DNA of 64,000 bases from Harmothoe impar (Eukaryota > Annelida > Polychaeta > Phyllodocida > Polynoidae): assembly GCA_947462335.1 (NCBI GenBank), contig OX381721.1, forward strand, positions 12,289,910-12,353,909, given 5' to 3'. A program made the translations under genes and the position numbers. Below are positions 63,005-64,000 of the stretch, piece after piece. The notes under the pieces were generated by a model, which saw nothing but the letters and a program-made list of their open reading frames with translations, was not told the origin of the DNA and did no database searches. Positions within the stretch are counted from its first letter, which is position 1. The number at the start of each line of letters is the position of its first letter.

Positions 63005-63280
63005 AAACCATGTAAGTGTGCTCCCAATGTGAATCTCTCCCAGCGTGATGCTCCCCTTTCTTTACCCATGTGTACTAAGGGTATTGGGTATCTGACGGCC
63101 CTGTAACCCTCATTTTTCATCCTATTTGCTGATACTACTCCCTCTCTCCCTGTTGATGAGATTACCTTTGTCTACCCATAAGGCTTCTTAGCTTGAATTA
63201 GGTGACTGAAGAAACCCGGATGAAAGCCATGCCTGCTGGGAGTCCTACTATCACGCAATCTGGTCGGGGATGGGTGAACT
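63005..63280. other. Duplicated non-coding block 5 (right copy)
   Basis: Counterpart of 24035-24340, with GGCCCTGTAACCCTCAT and CATCCTATTTGCTGATAC conserved and the same order of shorter matches. Confidence 0.78.
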
Positions 63281-64000
63281 GGGCCACTGGAAGATTTGAT
63301 ATGAGCAGAGTATGGTTACACTTCTATTTAAAAAAAAGTTCATTTCCACGCAAACTACCCGCGGGTTGTACACGAACGAAACTCAGCTTTCATTTGATAC
63401 CAAACCTGCCTAAATAGGGCGCGGGTGATACCAGGGTTTTTATTACTATTACAGTACTAAAGTAGACATTTTCAAACCCAGAAACGGGTTATTGGATTCT
63501 CCTGATTTGGGGGTACGGGTTCGATGCGAGATGCGGGTTATACGCGGGAATTTACAGTAGTTCGGTTTTCAAATTCTCCAAATTTGATCACCACCAATTA
63601 AAGAGCGATTGCAAATTTGGTCGGGTGGAATGTATCGAGATGAATCAAACACCCTGTGATTTTAAAATTGAGATATTCAACTAGAACGAAAGTTACAAAG
63701 AGATGTACATGGTAAATCTCAGTTGAATTTATCCTTGAGATGTAGGATACTTTGTCCGTGATTGTAATAAGATAGCACCGTATCCTAAATGTGTGCAAAA
63801 CGTTCATTCTGGTATCTGTTGTTGTGTAAAGCTGGCCGGGAGAGCGGTTGTAAAAGCGTAGTTTATCGTGGTAGTATACATGTAGGGGGAGGAGGATTTG
63901 GAGCAGGATCATCAACACAAGAGCAGCCAATTCGTGATTATGTCATGGATTATGTCACGAATTGAGTTATAGGTGAAGGATACAATAATAGGGAAAACGC
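63281..64000. other. Non-coding, no gene seen
   Basis: Unique sequence to the window edge. The frame at 63598-63930 (minus) is not supported by any domain. Confidence 0.45.

Overview
The window reads as nuclear DNA of a metazoan. It has a five-exon gene with GT-AG introns, a Ty3/Gypsy LTR retrotransposon, a LINE fragment, MITEs, satellite-like arrays and a Polinton-type protein-primed DNA polymerase, with moderate GC. An invertebrate, possibly a marine deuterostome such as a lancelet or acorn worm, would fit, but that is inference from repeat content only. I see no single-copy host gene that can be named; nearly all coding capacity belongs to mobile elements.

Layout. 1-2.85 kb: a partial unknown ORF at the left edge, then a decayed right end of a PolB element (polymerase 3' fragment plus terminal repeat) that also contains a foldback MITE. 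2.85-11.6 kb: non-coding, with two related foldback elements and stretches that recur in the right part of the window. 11598-21121: a complete 9,524-bp element with 6-bp target duplications (CCTCTT) and terminal repeats starting 5'-AG. It carries a minus-strand protein with two death-domain-like folds, a plus-strand protein ending in a PC4-like ssDNA-binding domain, and a 1,375-aa protein-primed family B polymerase. No integrase, ATPase or capsid gene is visible, so it looks like a stripped-down Polinton relative. 21.1-25.6 kb: non-coding, again similar to the right part of the window. 25.6-30.2 kb: two satellite-like arrays, each built on its own 20-bp anchor and each closed by one inverted anchor. 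30.6-34.9 kb: a five-exon minus-strand gene for a transposase-like protein. 35.1-36.4 kb: more copies of the first anchor. 37078-49774: an intact, very young Gypsy-type retrotransposon on the minus strand (LTRs differ at 1 of 437 bases), with gag, pol joined by a textbook -1 frameshift site, and a large third ORF that is not an envelope. 49.8-64 kb: non-coding, with MITEs and a 5'-truncated LINE.

Two observations stand out. First, the 11.6-21.1 kb element pairs a self-replication polymerase with a death-domain cargo gene, and its terminal repeats are packed with motifs that look like host promoter sites (CRE, ETS, E-box, CCAAT, ZNF143-like). Second, about ten non-coding blocks from 3.9-24.3 kb recur in the same order and orientation at 50.3-63.3 kb. 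This implies an old segmental duplication, later split by the transposon-rich middle, in which scattered non-coding blocks remain recognisable; some contain homeodomain-like and CTCF-like motifs. All statements rest on reading the sequence by eye; no alignment or database search was run.
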